Below, one piece after another: positions 1 through 11,402 of a stretch of 64,000 nucleotides of DNA. The DNA lies in assembly GCA_008711295.1 (NCBI GenBank), contig VUYV01000226.1:464396-528395 (forward strand), written 5' to 3'. This DNA comes from Anarhynchus alexandrinus (taxonomy: Eukaryota > Chordata > Aves > Charadriiformes > Charadriidae). The translations under genes and the position numbers were made by a program. Position 1 is the stretch's first letter. Each line of letters starts with the position of its first letter. Below the pieces are notes generated by a model. The model ran no database searches. It was given only the letters and a program-made list of their open reading frames with translations, and was not told where the DNA came from.

Positions 1-540
1 TCTCTACTCTGCACTGGTGAGGCCACAACTGGAATACTGTGTCCAGTTCTGGGCTCCCCAGTTCAAGAGGGACAGGGAACTGCTGGAGAGAGTCCAGCGT
101 AGGGCAACTAAGATGACTGAGGGATTGGAGCATCTCCCTTATGAGGAAAGGCTGAGAGAGCTGGGACTCTTTAGCCTGGAGAAGAGAAGGCTGAGGGGAG
201 ACCTTATTACTGCGTACAAGCCTCTAACGGGTGGGTTGAAGGAGGATGGAGCCAGACTCTTTTCAGTGCTTCCCAATGACAGGACGAGGGGCAATGGGCA
301 CAAGTTGGAACATAGGAAGTTCTGTTCCAACACACGGAAAAACTTCTTTACGGTTAGGGTGACAGAGCGCTGGCACAGGCTGCCCAGGGAGGTGGTGGAG
401 TCCCCTTCTCTGGAGATTTTCAAGACCCGCCTGGATGCAGTCCTGAGTAATGTGCTCTAGGCAATCCTGCTTTAGCAGAGGAGTTGGACTAGATGATCTC
501 TAGAGGTCCCTTCCAACTCTGAAAATTCCGTGATTCCGTG
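1..540 (+). mobile_element. CR1 LINE, 3' end (young subfamily), with ORF2 C-terminal remnant
   Basis: This is a 5'-truncated (by the window edge) CR1 non-LTR retrotransposon. The frame 17-460 is open for 147 residues and encodes the C-terminal tail of the CR1 reverse-transcriptase [42 protein letters not shown], and [20 protein letters not shown]. The 3' untranslated part carries the CR1 signature GTTGGACTAGATGATCTCTAGAGG, read here in two parts, and ends in short octamer units (ATTCCGTG twice) at about 523-540, instead of a poly(A). It closely matches the copy at 33.7-34.0 kb, about 95% by eye. It is a transposon tail, not a host gene. Confidence 0.93.
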
Positions 541-3500
541 TATTCAGCTGTGTATTAATAAAGCATGTCTCAAAGCATGTCTCAAAGGATTGCAGGAGAC
601 GGGACCAGCTCTGGCCCCTTGCAGTACGGCCAAAATGAATGTTGCTGACCCAGGGACAAGGCTGTTCGAGATGTCAGTTGGGGATTGTTTCTCGTACTGG
701 TATTGTCTCACCTGGACAATGACAATTAGCATGCCCGTGTCTCTTGTGTTTGCTTAGCTTGTTTTTTCTTGAGGTTTCTGCAAGCTATGGTATGAATTGG
801 TCTATCACAGCCCAAGTGTACTGGCAAGGTACACTTGTCAGTACAGCCTGTGTGTCCTCATGTCGGCACTTAGATCTGAGGGTACGAGAATTGCTGTCAA
901 CCTTGCTGCTGTCGTAAGAGTGTCCTGACAGATCCCAGGGCACCAAAGTCCCACCTTGAACCACTGAGTGACTTAATGTGGAGATGCAGTGAGTGCTGCT
1001 GGGAAATACAAAGTGCCCAGGAAGAGCTGGTCAGACAGAAGAAAAAAAAAAAGAAAGAAAGTTTAAGAAAATGCTTACAGGGATCCCTGCATTTACTTCA
1101 AAGTCATAGTTTTGAGTGGTTGCCGGTGCTGGCAGAGGACACCCTACCCGACAGTGCCACCTTGGGGTAGGTTATGTCTATGAGTTGGACAAGAGGCACC
1201 AAGGTGGAACCTGACTTTTCCTTTGTGTGGTGCTCTCTCTCCTCATATGTGTATATATTAAATACTGTGTGTTTATATATTTGTGTGTGCATCAATATCC
1301 TAACGACTTATTAACAGTCATTACGTTGTACATGTGGGTTGCATGCACACCTACTTTATGAGCTTTATTCTGTTCTCATCTCTCCTAATCTGTCCTGGCC
1401 GACTGCTTTTTGTTTTAGTAAAATAGTCAGCCTTTGAGAGAGAGAGCTCTGTTTTATGCTGCTAAAAAAAAATGCCTCTCTGTGAAAATACTGCTTTTTC
1501 TGTTCTCCCTTAGAAAGGGCAACTGAGCAAATTTCCTTATTTATTCCAGTGCAGAAGGGATCTCTGCAGTGAAGAGAATTGGCCATCCTTGAATTCGGCT
1601 TCTGAAGAAGACAGTAATGGAGGTAAGTTCAATCAGCTGCAGCTTGTTTCTTCTTATGCATGTAGGTTATCTGCCCTTGCTGTCAGCATATGGTTAGTAT
1701 TTAAAAAATACCTGGTGGGTCTTGGATGCTGCAGAAGGAGGAGCAAGGTGGGGATACTGCAATGTGCTGCCAGCCCAGCTGACTTCCAAGGGGGAAAGGC
1801 ACACTGGCTTGTTTTGCTGAGAGTGGGAATTCATCCTCCTTTCTGCACAGAGATGTTGCTGTGTTTGAGCCTAATGGTGGCTAGATACTTATTTCTTTCT
1901 GATGTGTAAAGGTAGTCTAGCTGGGTTGATATGGTTGTCTTTGTTCTCACTGCCTGCCATAGCCAAGTGTCTTTACACATGAATAAATGAATGAATGTCT
2001 TTGGAAATAAAACTGCACTTCTTTTGGGTATAATCATGGCACTTAAAATGATAACCTTCTAGCTTTCCACTTCAAACCAAGTGCTAGAGACTTTTTTGAA
2101 ATGCTGAAAAGGTCCCTTCACTTTAGCACAGGTGCATTCCTATAAATAGCCTGTATAGAAAAGGGATCAAGAAAGCAATTTGGAGGAAAGTGAAAAACCT
2201 CAAATAGATGAAAACCTTTCAAATTAACTAATGCTATAATGGCAGAAACTATCACACAATTAAATGCAGACTTTTTTTTTTTTTTTAAAGAAAAAGGGAA
2301 GCTTAGATTCTAAAAAAATCTTAAGGGACAGAATTTTTGGCAAGTAACCTTACCAGGTTACTGAAATATCAGCCTGAGATGGCCACTTTTGAGTTTCTGT
2401 GGACACAGCCTCTGAAAGACCCAGCAATTATCTGAAGCCCAGAGTGGTACAGTCTGCCTGCAGAGATGTGAGGTGTGTGCGTGTGTCTGTCTGTCTCTGT
2501 GGCAGTCAGGATACTTTGCACTTTTAAAATGCACCTTTATCACTTTGCATCCAGCTAGAGGTGTGTTGGCCTGTGCTAGGTGTGGAGGTCAGACATCAGC
2601 GTGGCTGCTCTCAGGGATGATTCTTGCCATATATTATGTAGGATTTTGTTGTGCTGTAGTGTCCTGGGCACAAGTGCCTTCAAGGAGTCAGATAAAGGCC
2701 CTGAATGTATGCTGACTAGCTAGCTTTCTCCAAGAAGGACTGCCTCTGTTTTTTATGCTACAAACCAAGATTGTCCTAAGGGACTGCTTCATGTGTTTGG
2801 AGTATGATGAAAGGCGTGTGAGCTGAGTGCAAGTGCCAGCCTCTACTGAAAAAACTATTGTGCTCTTATAATAGGCTGCTCTGAATAAACGCAATTTCTT
2901 CCTGCATTGGGTGTGAAGGGTGATTGCTAAGAACAGGACAGTGTACAGGGATTGTACTGAGGTGGCCGAGAAACTTGTGAAGGTAGGTTATCACACAGGA
3001 ATTTAATTGTATCATTGCCTTGAAGTCTTGTGCTTTTGAACTCCTCACTGATTCCAGTGATTACCTTATATGCATGCACCAAGAGTGACATATTTTGGTC
3101 TTTGTAAAAAGGGGCTTTAGATGTAATGCTGAGCTTAAATTTTCTAGGCCAGAAGAATCAGTTCCTTTGCAAATCATTTCAATGAGCCTAAATCTGCACT
3201 TGGGATTGTTCTGGAGCACCCAGTTATACAATGTCAGCTCACCAGATGTGCAGCTATTTCTCCAATTCCATCTTAAATCTGCAGTATTGCTCAAACTGCA
3301 AGCCTTTACACCCTGGATAACAGCCTGAGGGTCATCTCCCAGCTTGAAAGAGTGAAGCTTCCCCGGAGATGCCTTCAGCTAGTGAGCCAGGGACTTGCAG
3401 CCCACCAGAGTCTGGTCATAACTCAGGCCTTTGCCACTCTGCCAGAATGGGTGCTGGGGGTCTTCTCAGGGTCAGACCATGTGCTCCCATGGGATGACAC

Positions 3501-4440
3501 TGCAGCCTGCAGTGCTGCCAGAGAAGGCCAGTATGATGGAGCCCCAGAGCTCTGCTCGGGGCCATGGCAGGAGAGGGTTCAGGACCTCCTCTGGTCATGA
3601 GCAGCAGAGGGCAGTTTTGGCCTGGGGGATGTGTTCATCAGTCACTAGTTAAACATAAGGTACAATTTGGTCAACACTTTAGCCCTGACAGAGTTATCCT
3701 GTCAGGCGTTGGCTGAAACAGGACCCATCCAACAAACCCCAGGGTGCCTGGCTATGGCATTACACTGTGTCTCTGTGATGCATGTTGTTTAACAAAAAAG
3801 TCTTAAACCGAGGTTAATTTAAAACCAAATTGTGGTGCCTCTCAGCTTTGGCATTCTGAAGCACAGCAGCAGTATTGTTTGTGTTTGCATAGCTCACAGC
3901 TTGTGGAGGTGCAGCATCTGTCGTGTGTCTCTGATCTCGCACCATGGAGGGTAGAAACGCCTGCCTTTTGCAGCCAGTGGGAAGGGGCTTTACCTTCATG
4001 CTGCCTTTAGATCTCTGACAACTTACAGTTAAGAAATTGATACATAAGGCAGAGTTCTTGCATGAGAAAACACTAGTATTTACAGATTTTTGTGCAGGCT
4101 GTCTACTAATAGGGACTAGAGTAATTCATAATAGTACAAAGAAAATAGCTGTAGTGCTACTCTTTTAGAATGATATTTCCTTATGTTATTATAAGTGTTA
4201 TGAAAAGCGTTTCACTGTTTGCAGCCTCCTTACCTAAGACTTAATTCTGTTTACAACATGATTAGTTGTTGCAGGAATGAGAGAGTCTACAAGACAGTGG
4301 AAGTGAAATTTAGTATTGGATAAATAGTTTGGAAAAGAAAGAATTCAATGAGGCATAAAGACATGCAAAATTTTGCAAATACATAGGAACAGTGGTGAGC
4401 ACAAATGTGAGATATGCGTAAGCTCGATATGCTGCAGACC
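541..4440. other. Intergenic or intronic DNA, no confirmed gene
   Basis: About 3.9 kb of AT-moderate unique sequence with short ORFs only. It contains an exon-like block at 1550-1622 (listed separately), a short CTGT/GT-rich run near 2477-2503, and a T-run near 2270-2286. No RNA gene or recognisable protein similarity is seen on either strand. Confidence 0.5.
1550..1622 (+). other. Candidate internal coding exon (unidentified)
   Basis: A 73-bp block sits between a pyrimidine-rich acceptor (CCTTATTTATTCCAG, ending 1549) and a strong donor (GAG/GTAAGTTC, intron from 1623). Only one of the three plus frames is open throughout. It reads CRRDLCSEENWPS followed by LNSASEEDSNG, an acidic, serine-rich composition typical of a linker. 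The other two frames contain stops. The block ends in phase 1. I do not recognise the gene and found no certain partner exon in the window; the candidate exon at 8199 is not in compatible phase for direct joining. It could be chance. Confidence 0.25.
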
Positions 4441-5024
4441 TGAAAGAGGGGATGATGCGCGGAAAGTAGACTCCACAACCGAGATGGTTGTAAAGTAGGT
4501 ATGTTTATTCAGCGCTGGGCAGCACGGGGGGGTCGCCCCACCACAATCGTGCGCACCCAATGCAGCGGCTTTCTCAAATATATATAGTACTTAATCACAT
4601 AAACATAAGATTTCCGAATACGCCTATACATATTCATGACCTGTCCCCACTTCGTATTAAAATTAACTCTAATACATCATTTTCATAAACTCCTCCCAAC
4701 TACGCTTGCGCATTGCCTCCTGGTGGTGGTCGCTGAGGGTCGTGAGGATGAAGGCTGATGATTCCTCTTCATCACCGCAAGTAACCTTTTGCTTTTGCGC
4801 AGACTCAGTTCTTCCTTGGTCTTTGTCCAGACCGCAGGGTCGGTTTCAACCACTTCTCCAGACAGGTTCTTGTTCATTATCAGGAGCTGTCCTTGACAAC
4901 ATCACAAGACTTCTTGCTTCGTCTGGTTTGCAGTAAACTATCAGGCCTGTTTTCTAGGTTATATGTCATTACTAGCCAATTAGTACACAATGTGTCATTA
5001 TCTCTATCATATACCCCTGACTCA
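4441..5024 (-). mobile_element. Solo LTR of an ERVK-like endogenous retrovirus (borders approximate)
   Basis: Read on the minus strand, the block has the layout of a retroviral LTR. There is an A/T-rich TATA-like run (around 4576-4588), then a GC-rich segment with a C-run typical of the R region (around 4520-4540). A polyadenylation signal AATAAA follows (plus-strand TTTATT at 4504-4509), then a U5-like tail that ends TTTCA at 4441. No gag, pol or env remnant lies on either side, so it is a solo LTR. The 5' border is uncertain: TGAGTCAGG at 5024 is my best guess and I could not find a clean target-site duplication. Family assignment rests on general resemblance to avian ERVK LTRs. Confidence 0.6.
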
Positions 5025-5154
5025 GGGATCTGGGACTGAGTAGATTGCAAATGGAGTATGACTGGAAAGGAAATGGAAGATTATGCTGTTGTAGAAAAAA
5101 AGTCAACATGATTACGGGATATGTAATTGTTTAAGGCTTTAGAAGAGCTATACT

Positions 5155-5200
5155 CAGTCTTGGGTGCCTCTCAAAAATGAAAGAAAGAAAGAAAAAACAT
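5155..5200. repeat. Short (AAAG)n-type microsatellite and A-rich stretch
   Basis: GAAAGAAAGAAAGAAAAAAC around 5177-5197 forms an imperfect tetranucleotide run. It has no other visible role. Confidence 0.6.
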
Positions 5201-5680
5201 AAGCTCAGTTCAAGAGAGAGCCTAGAAAACAGGAGCAAACATAGTGAGCTACATCTGAAGTGTAGAAGCAGCTGGGCATATTTAGAGCACAGATGTTGAA
5301 GTGTGGAGGGCACATATATGTCTTCAAATACATAAATGGTAGCTATGAAGGGGAAGGGATAGTTCCTATATATGCTGCAGATGGTGAAAGAAATACTGGA
5401 TTTAAACTGTAGCTGGAAATGCTCTGCCTGGAAATTAAAATAAACCCTTCTAATGCTGTAGATAGATGAAACTAGAAATACCCCTTGCTGTGAGGTGTTA
5501 CTAAACACGTTAGACAAAATTCTGCTAGTTATAACATAGGAATACTTGAGCTGACCTTTCATTGATGGCCTCTTCCTGCAAAAGCTTGAGGAAAATTAGA
5601 AATCACCTTGCATAACGTGACAGCTACATGTATTTGCATTGAGGGGGGCAGAGAAGACCCTAACTGATTGCGCGCTTTAA

Positions 5681-5910
5681 ATGCAAATCAATGTAATCCA
5701 AGAGTGGCATAAACTCTTACCTTGGTATAAGTCTTCCTTATTTTATGCAAATTGACAGTAGCCCTTTACCAGGTGGTATAATCACTAGATTGCCTGATTT
5801 AACACAGATTTGTTCGCTGATCTCAGCAGTGGCCATAGCTGACTGAAAGTCAGGAGTTCCCCCACACGTCATCGCACTCTATAAAAAGAAACCCAGCAAC
5901 AGAGAGCTAC
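5681..5910 (+). promoter_or_regulatory. Candidate promoter: two octamer motifs plus TATA box
   Basis: Two perfect octamer motifs ATGCAAAT lie at 5681-5688 and 5745-5752 on the plus strand, and a canonical TATA box (TATAAAAA) lies at 5880-5887. A CRE-like half-site (CGTCA) lies just upstream near 5867. The arrangement predicts transcription to the right starting near 5910. A donor-like GAG/GTAAAG follows at 6051/6052 and an acceptor at 6345. Motif combinations of this length can occur by chance in 64 kb, so the call is tentative. Confidence 0.3.
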
Positions 5911-6345
5911 AAAAAAGGGGAAAAAAAAGAAAAAAGGGCATGAAAAGAATTAATTTCATTTTCTTCAGATTATTCTTTGCCAGGTGTCATCATTAAGCAA
6001 GAGTAAGCTTCACTGAAGCAGTCCTTTCTGGATTATTGGCTGGAAACTGAGGTAAAGGAGTTTCTATTTTATAATTTTCAGGAGTTGTCTAAAGGATATT
6101 CTACATTTTACTGCTAATTCTGATGTTACAAAAGGTAATAGCCATTGCATGGAGCTTTGGCAAAAGAAGGTAGATAATTTGTAGATCATTTTGTATCATT
6201 TGACTAAACAATGTCTATATGTTTTTAATTACATCATTCTCTTGCCAAAATCACTAGTGCTGTAAAAGAAAAGGGTAGAAATACCATACAGGTGCAGTTA
6301 TAATATACGTGAAAAACCTGGGACTTACTACTAATTATTTTCTAG

Positions 6346-6623
6346 GTCACTCTTCTGGTTGTCCTCAGTTTAGTTTATCTAACATGGAAAAGAATCTGGT
6401 AAATAGATACAAACAAGATATCTGCTTAACAGTAAAAGAAATGCCTTATTTTTACTGTTTAGGAGAATCATTTTTGACAAACACTGTGAGATTCTGCTCT
6501 GTCGTACTGAAGTTTAATGATGAGAGCTTGCCCCAGTGTGCTGCTTGCATTGCAAGTAAATTAACGGTGGTCAGAGCATTACTTTCAAGTGTTGCCCCTT
6601 CATCCAGTATTTCTAGCACTTGA
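6346..6623 (+). CDS. Candidate small ORF downstream of the promoter-like block (unknown)
   Basis: After an acceptor-like ATTATTTTCTAG (ending 6345), the first ATG in good context (AACATGG) at 6384 opens a 79-codon frame ending at 6623. The product starts MEKNLVNRYKQD and contains clustered cysteines and a Ser-rich end. It matches no family I know. The frame is also open upstream of the acceptor to 6309. It gains interest only because a TATA box with octamers, a donor and this acceptor lie in order. An upstream short ATG frame (near 5940) would precede it in the transcript. It may equally be random. Confidence 0.18.
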
Positions 6624-7215
6624 GCAGCATCTTCACTATACCCTCAGATCTAGACCACAGGAGGGAGTGTCATAGGCACAAGAGGTCTTAGGCAAAAGCG
6701 TGGGAGAGCCAGACCTGGAGCTGGGGTGAGTGTTTGGGAAGAGGTGCAGCAGCAGAGGCTGCCTTGGTGTTGGCAGCCTGCGGAGGGCTGTTGTCAGCAG
6801 GGGTCACTGGTTTACAGCGCTGAGAGCTGCCTGAGCCTCAGGGCTGGCCATGCAACGTGGTGGACAAGGCACTTTATTAACTTACCTGAAAGCTTTCAAC
6901 CGAGAGCCGTGCTGCATTAGGCTACGGGCAAGTGCAGGCTGCTGTGTGCACTGGGGCCAGGCTCTGCCGCGGGCAGGGTAGGCGGGTGTCTGGCTGCTGG
7001 CAGGCCAAGGAGGATGCCTGTCTGTCTGTCCGGGGCTGCGGTCCTGCACGTGATGTTAAATGCATGTCCTGGCTCACGGGTTGTCACTTTGCTGAGGTGG
7101 GTATCTGGGGTCTTGGATGTCAGAGGTCAAGCCAGCATCTCGGTAGGCTTTGAAACATCACTGCCAGTGTTTCCCCTGTTAACTTGTGAAGCCAAGAAAT
7201 AAGACTTCTTTTATT

Positions 7216-7565
7216 TCATAGAATCATAGAACGGTTTGGGTTGGAAGGGACCTTAAAAGATCATCTAGTTCCAACCCCCCCCGCCATGGGCAGGGACACC
7301 TCCCACTAGACCAGGTTGCTCAAAGCCCCATCTAGCCTGGCCTTGAACACTTCCAGAGATGGGACATCCACAACTTCCCTGGGCAATTTGTTCCAGTGCC
7401 TCACCACCCTCACAGTAAAGAATTTCTTCCTAATAGCTGACCTAAATCTCCCCTCTTTCAGTTTAAAACCATTACCCCTCATCCTACATGACCTTATCTC
7501 ACTCTCTTTTGCCTTCATTTGCAAAACCCCTCTCTCTTTTCTAGTAATCTCCTCTGGTCTTGACT
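7216..7565 (-). mobile_element. CR1 LINE, 5'-truncated, 3' end
   Basis: The plus strand starts with the reverse complement of a CR1 tail (TCATAGAATCATAG, then GGTTTGGGTTGGAAGGGACC). It continues through the 3' UTR into the end of ORF2 (minus-strand frame 7306-7524, with FFTVRVVRHWNKLPREVVD and SLEVFKARLDGAL). It is about 350 bp long and belongs to a different, commoner CR1 subfamily from the copy at position 1. The reading frame is partial and non-functional. Confidence 0.93.
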
Positions 7566-10500
7566 AAACAAAAGCAATAGTGTCAGTAAGAAATCTCACA
7601 GCTTGTGTTGCTGGGCTCGGTCAACCACCTCTTGCAGTCAATTACCAGGTCTCCTTACTTATGTTTTTTAAAAATCTTACGGACTATAGGATGGAAGTAG
7701 GTATGATGTACATTGTTGGGTGTCAGCCCTATCAATATCACTTTAGGTGCATACAAATGACATGATACCACCTCACTGACTTGATTGGTTCACCCTGTGA
7801 AGTTGCTTGCCACAAAACACCCCTGTGGCCAGGTACTTTTGCAATTCAGTGAGCTCACCTGTGGCCAAAGGCACCTGGGTCCAGTGGCCCCAGCCCTCCA
7901 GAGCCAGTGCTATAGCCTCTGACCCGAGATGCTGCTGGTGGTGCTGCTAGCTGAGGGCCACATGCACCACTTCAGCTTGCTGCAGGTGGTTTCAGCTGAG
8001 GAGAGCAGCCAGATTAAAATATTACCTTCCAAGTCTTTATCTCCAGTAATTCCAACATCCCTGATAGCTCTAATAGCATACACGGCCCATATGACTGACA
8101 ATAACAGGAAAGTACCATTTTTATGAGGCTCTTCTTAAGGTGCAGCAACATGCCAGGCCTTCCCAAAACTACTTCAGTGTTTCTTTTTCTGTGTGCAGGA
8201 TGTTTTTGATCACACACCAAAACTTTTCCAGAAGCCAAACCCACATCAGTTTCCCTCTCGTCCCCCAGCAAACGTGAAGTGCGTGGCCAGTTGCAATGAT
8301 AGCACATGGGAGAGGTGTTGCCCTGATGAAGTGGATGCATCCTTCCAGGAAGCTGTCTCCAAAAGGAGCCGGAGTTCCGCAGGAGGAGGGCTGCCCCCAC
8401 AGTGAGCACCCATCCCCAGAGAGGGATGGAGAGCTGGGAACTTAGCAACTTCCTGCTTATCAACAGGGGTGGAAATGTGCCTGTGAGAATTGTTGGGTTT
8501 TTTTAGATTAGCCTTCTGAAGCAGAATGGGAATTCCACTGAAAAATGACATTTCTTGGTTAATGTTAGTCCCTGCTTCCCCTCCTGTCATAGAAGTGAGC
8601 AGAATGAGAGCATGAGTATAAAGGTATTTCAGAGGAGGTGAATGCATTCCAAAAGTATCAAAACTAATGGATGTTTGCCTCACATCCATGTTTCTTTCCC
8701 TCCTCCCATTCATTTAACCCCAACTTGGGTTTCCTCCTTCCCCCAAATTCCATTTGCTTGGCTGTGCGGTGAGCTGAGGTCTCCCTGGCTACTTAAACAC
8801 CCGTGGGCAGGAAGAAACGGGCTAAAGGAGATGAGGAAAAGCATTTAGGAAATAATTTTTCAGCAGAATTTTCTCTTCCAGATGTGTTAGACATACTGCT
8901 GTATGAATATTTCTAGACATCCAAGCAAAGGTGTAAGTTCCCAGGGACTCGCCCAGAACACCTTTTCCTGCTTTCCAAGGAGACCTTCTGCCCTTCCTCC
9001 CCCAAGTGTGCTGGAGATTTTGGTGCAGCCAGAGGTCAGGTTTCCCTCTAGTGGTTTGACACTTTCTGTGCAGCCCTGTAGTCTAACGGCGGAACTTGGG
9101 CCTTTTGGAATTTCCGAGCAATCCTTAGCTTTGGCAGGTCTAGGTGGGTGCGGATGTTTTCCGTTCAGAGCAGTTCCCAGCTCAGGATTTACCTGGTGGG
9201 TGCTGGCTGCAGTTGGCTCCTTTTGCTCTGCCTGGTGCGATGCTGCACCAAGCTCTGGCAGGTACAGGGACATGCTGACTACACTGCAAAAGCTAGATAG
9301 CAATGGTGTGGTTAGATTTTTAGTTTTTTAAAATAATTTTACAGGTATAAAAAGTGATTCTGTGTGCTCACGGAAGGCAGAAAAGGCCCTGAGGGGCCAT
9401 TTTACATAAAGAAGCAGTCTCTGATTTAAGAGGTTCCTAAACTACAGGCTGCAGTAACCTGGGAAAGTATCTGGTGGGCTTCCAGCCTGCCCCAGCAAGG
9501 ATAGTCTTCCAGCTTTGCAGTGTAGTGCCAGGGCCCTCCAAATCCAACCTTTTCTGGGCTGAGATGCTGTAGACAGACAGCCTTGCGGCTGCAGCAAGGA
9601 CTGGGACAGCATGGAGTGAGCTGGATTTCTGCTTCTTACCAGCCTGACTACAACTGGAAAAAAACTCATGGGGACGTGGCCTGTACGGCGAGAGGCTGAT
9701 TTCCATGTGAGACTCACTTCCTCATGGCATATGGGAGAGGCAGTGAGTTCATGCACTTGCACTTTTTCTCTGGTTGCCTACAAACAAGATTGACAGGGGA
9801 ACCCAGAAGCTCACAGAAATTGCTAATACTGTGCAACAGCGTTAAATCTGAGCCAAAGGAAGAAACTTTGGCTACCAGTGACTGAAGACAGTTGTTTTTC
9901 AAAAGACCTAGAGAGAAGTATGGGAACATAACTCCTTTAGACACTTGAAAACGCAGCTTAGCACAGAGATTAATAACTGTACTGCCAAAAAAAAAAAAAA
10001 AGACTACTTTAAGTCTCGAAGTCCCATCTGAACAATATTTACTGAACCTTCTGGTTCAAGTGGAACATCTTGGAATCAGAAGTTCAAGAAAATAAAGCAG
10101 TTTATACAGAAAAAAGATATATAGTAAACTACCCATGCTCTCTGCCCAGAAATATTAGTCATGGGGAATTCCTAATTTCTCTAGTTTTACAAGCCTAATG
10201 CATCAGGAACTAAATTTATGCAGAAGTTTTTTATTTCCCCTCCTGCGTGCTGCAGCCACTGCCATTTCTGCATCATTGTGTGTCTCCTAAATGCTGACTT
10301 GCTTTCTGTTCCCCTTACATCCTTTATGTTACACTGCTACTTTTTGTCACCAGCACTGGGAAGAACGCAGAAAAAGGGAGTATTTTCTCTCTGCACTGAC
10401 TGATGTGTTATGTACTTTTCAACTGGAGACTGAGGGTTCTGTTCACAATGTTTCTGCTTGAATTAGGATTTTAGAATTGATAGAGGATTACTCATGGAGA

Positions 10501-10806
10501 CTTTTTCTTTAGGTGTTATCTTAAAATGAATCTTCAAATATTTTCTTCTTCCTTCCTTTTTTTTGTGACAGCTTGATTGACCTTCCCTACATTACTGACA
10601 TGTAGGATTTGTTGCTCTTGTACGGGTCATTTATTGAATCAGATCTGCTAGAAGTCATTTAATGGTGTAGGCTTTGTTGATCAGAAACAGGCTACTCTGG
10701 CACAAGGTGGAGAAGCAAAAGGTCAGATGAGGAAGGTGGAAGATGGTTCCTCCTGCATTTTGCGGGTTGGTGCCAAGTTGTCCATGGAGCTTGGTAATAA
10801 AATGGG
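7566..10806. other. Intergenic or intronic DNA, one exon-like block
   Basis: No recognisable gene. Overlapping ORFs of 140-155 codons on both strands between 8.0 and 9.3 kb code for nothing familiar and shadow each other, as expected of G+C-richer non-coding DNA. The exon-like block at 8199-8405 is listed separately. A 15-A run lies near 9988-10001. Confidence 0.5.
8199..8405 (+). other. Candidate 3'-terminal coding exon (unidentified)
   Basis: A strong acceptor (TTTCTTTTTCTGTGTGCAG, ending 8198) precedes a frame open for 68 codons to a TGA stop at 8403-8405. The reading begins DVFDHTPKLFQKPNPHQFPS and contains three cysteines and a basic SKRSRSS segment near the end. An alternative donor-like AGAG/GTGTTG lies at about 8315. 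No family is recognised. Long overlapping frames exist on the minus strand too (8014-8463, 8246-8713), which weakens the coding case. Confidence 0.2.
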
Positions 10807-11402
10807 TGTCGTGGTTTAACCCCATCTGGCAACTAAGTACCATGCAGCTGCTCACTCACTGCCCCCCTGGTGAGATGGGGGAGAGAAACAGAAGGGTAAA
10901 AGTTAGAAAACTGGTGGGTTGAGATAAAGACAGTTTAATAAGTAAAGCAAAAGCTGCGCATGCAAGCAAAGCAAAACAAGGAATCCATTTGCTGTTTCCC
11001 ATCGGCAGGCAGGTGTTCAGCCATCTCCAGGAAAGCAGGGCTCCATCACGCTTAACAGTTACTTGGGAAGACAAACTGCCAAACACAAAAGCCATAACTC
11101 TGAACATCCCCCCTTCCTTCTTCTTCCCCAGCTTTATACACTGAGCATGATAACATATGGTATGGAATAGCCCTTTGGTCAGTTGGGGTCACCTGTCCCG
11201 GTTATGTCTCCTCCCAGCTTTTTGTGCACCCCCAGCCTGCTCGCTGGTGGGGTGATATGAGGAGCAGAAATGGCCTTGACTGCTTAGCAACAACCAAAAC
11301 CACCAGTGTGTTACCGACATCATTCCTATCCCAAATCCAAAGCACAGCACTATACCAGGTGCCAGCAAGAAAGTCAACTCCACCCCAGGTGAAACCACGA
11401 CA
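10807..11402. mobile_element. Solo LTR of an avian ERVL-type endogenous retrovirus
   Basis: The element is bounded by perfect 11-bp inverted termini: TGTCGTGGTTT at 10807 and AAACCACGACA ending 11402. It is flanked by a 5-bp direct repeat ATGGG (10802-10806 and 11403-11407), the length expected for ERVL-type integration. Interior landmarks match the abundant avian LTR of this type, including the initial AACTAAG segment, GGGTTGAGATAAAGACAGTTTAATAAG (read in two parts), and GCATGATAACATATGGTATGG. No internal retroviral genes are present, so it arose by recombination between two LTRs. Orientation is uncertain because TATA-like and poly(A)-like motifs can be read on both strands. Confidence 0.9.
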
